Of a stretch of DNA of 64,000 nt, positions 63,735 to 64,000 are shown piece after piece; the stretch's first letter is position 1; every line of letters begins with the position of its first letter. A model generated the notes under the pieces. It was not told the origin of the DNA. It saw nothing but the letters and a program-made list of their open reading frames with translations, and did not search any database. Origin of the DNA: Gibbula magus (lineage: Eukaryota > Mollusca > Gastropoda > Trochida > Trochidae); assembly GCA_936450465.1 (NCBI GenBank), contig OW388296.1:51558931-51622930 (forward strand). Direction: 5' to 3'. The position numbers were made by a program, and so were the translations under genes.

Positions 63735-64000
63735 CTGGTGGAGAGAAAAGGGAAAAAGTGTTATTTGACCACTAATTATAATACCAGTCAAAACGAGTTG
63801 GCATTTACAGGTTCTAGGAATCATGTCTTATCATGCATTGATACCTGCAGAAGTAGGCATCATGCAGTTTCAACTTTTAAAACTACGAATTTAAAATGGC
63901 TACATCGGTCAGTTTAACTGAGATGAAGTAAATGGAGAAAGCTGAACTACATATTTGCATTCAAATGACTCAGTGGTTGGCAGTTAATGCTCCAAAGGCA

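Larger units (their letters stand above)
61246..64000. repeat. Segmental duplication, copy 2 (cut by window end)
   Basis: Matches 55685-59790 with few substitutions. It is shorter by about 1.35 kb, mostly through a contracted CCCTCC/CACTCA array, one missing 92-bp unit and a short deletion near 62335. It continues past the window. Confidence 0.93.

Overview
The window is eukaryotic nuclear DNA: AT-rich, intron-rich and crowded with repeats. It most likely comes from a lophotrochozoan, probably a mollusc. That inference rests on the mix of tRNA-derived SINEs, dispersed 'GACCTTGACC' tandem repeats that end in GC hairpins, TIR elements and short satellites. Species cannot be fixed from sequence alone.

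One host gene dominates. On the minus strand, 26 coding exons from 48669 down to 11458 join in frame (2622 nt, 873 aa plus stop), each bounded by AG/GT splice sites with matching phases. The product is a type II membrane protein: a basic cytosolic tail, one transmembrane segment, two tandem ILEI/FAM3-like (PANDER) domains and a GT13 glycosyltransferase domain like POMGNT1. The two ILEI modules share exon sizes (85-127-70), and 59+51 in one equals 110 in the other, so the domain was duplicated exon by exon. Two active-site regions are altered relative to POMGNT1: a Glu where the metal-binding Asp is expected, and no clear catalytic-base motif.

The introns are full of mobile DNA. Two almost identical 6.1-kb piggyBac elements (12012-18170 and 41178-47288), each with an intact 677-aa transposase, sit in the last intron and in intron 2. 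A decayed end of the same family lies at 37967-38355. Other intronic elements are two TTAA-flanked MITEs (one nested in a foldback element), a 1.34-kb hAT-like element with a perfect 8-bp target duplication, three tRNA-derived SINEs, two short hAT-like MITEs and several minisatellites. A third TTAA MITE lies downstream of the gene at 6686-7038.

Left of the gene (1-11457) is noncoding, with an AT microsatellite, a large palindrome, a CGAAT-rich patch, a TTAA MITE and a foldback element. Right of the gene (48670-64000) are a broken L1-like LINE (51188-52840), a 33-bp minisatellite (53930-55470) and a tandem segmental duplication (from 55685 and from 61246). Each copy of the duplication carries a CCCTCC/CACTCA array and what looks like the terminal exon of an unrecognised minus-strand gene. 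No rRNA gene, functional tRNA gene, CRISPR array or virus was seen.
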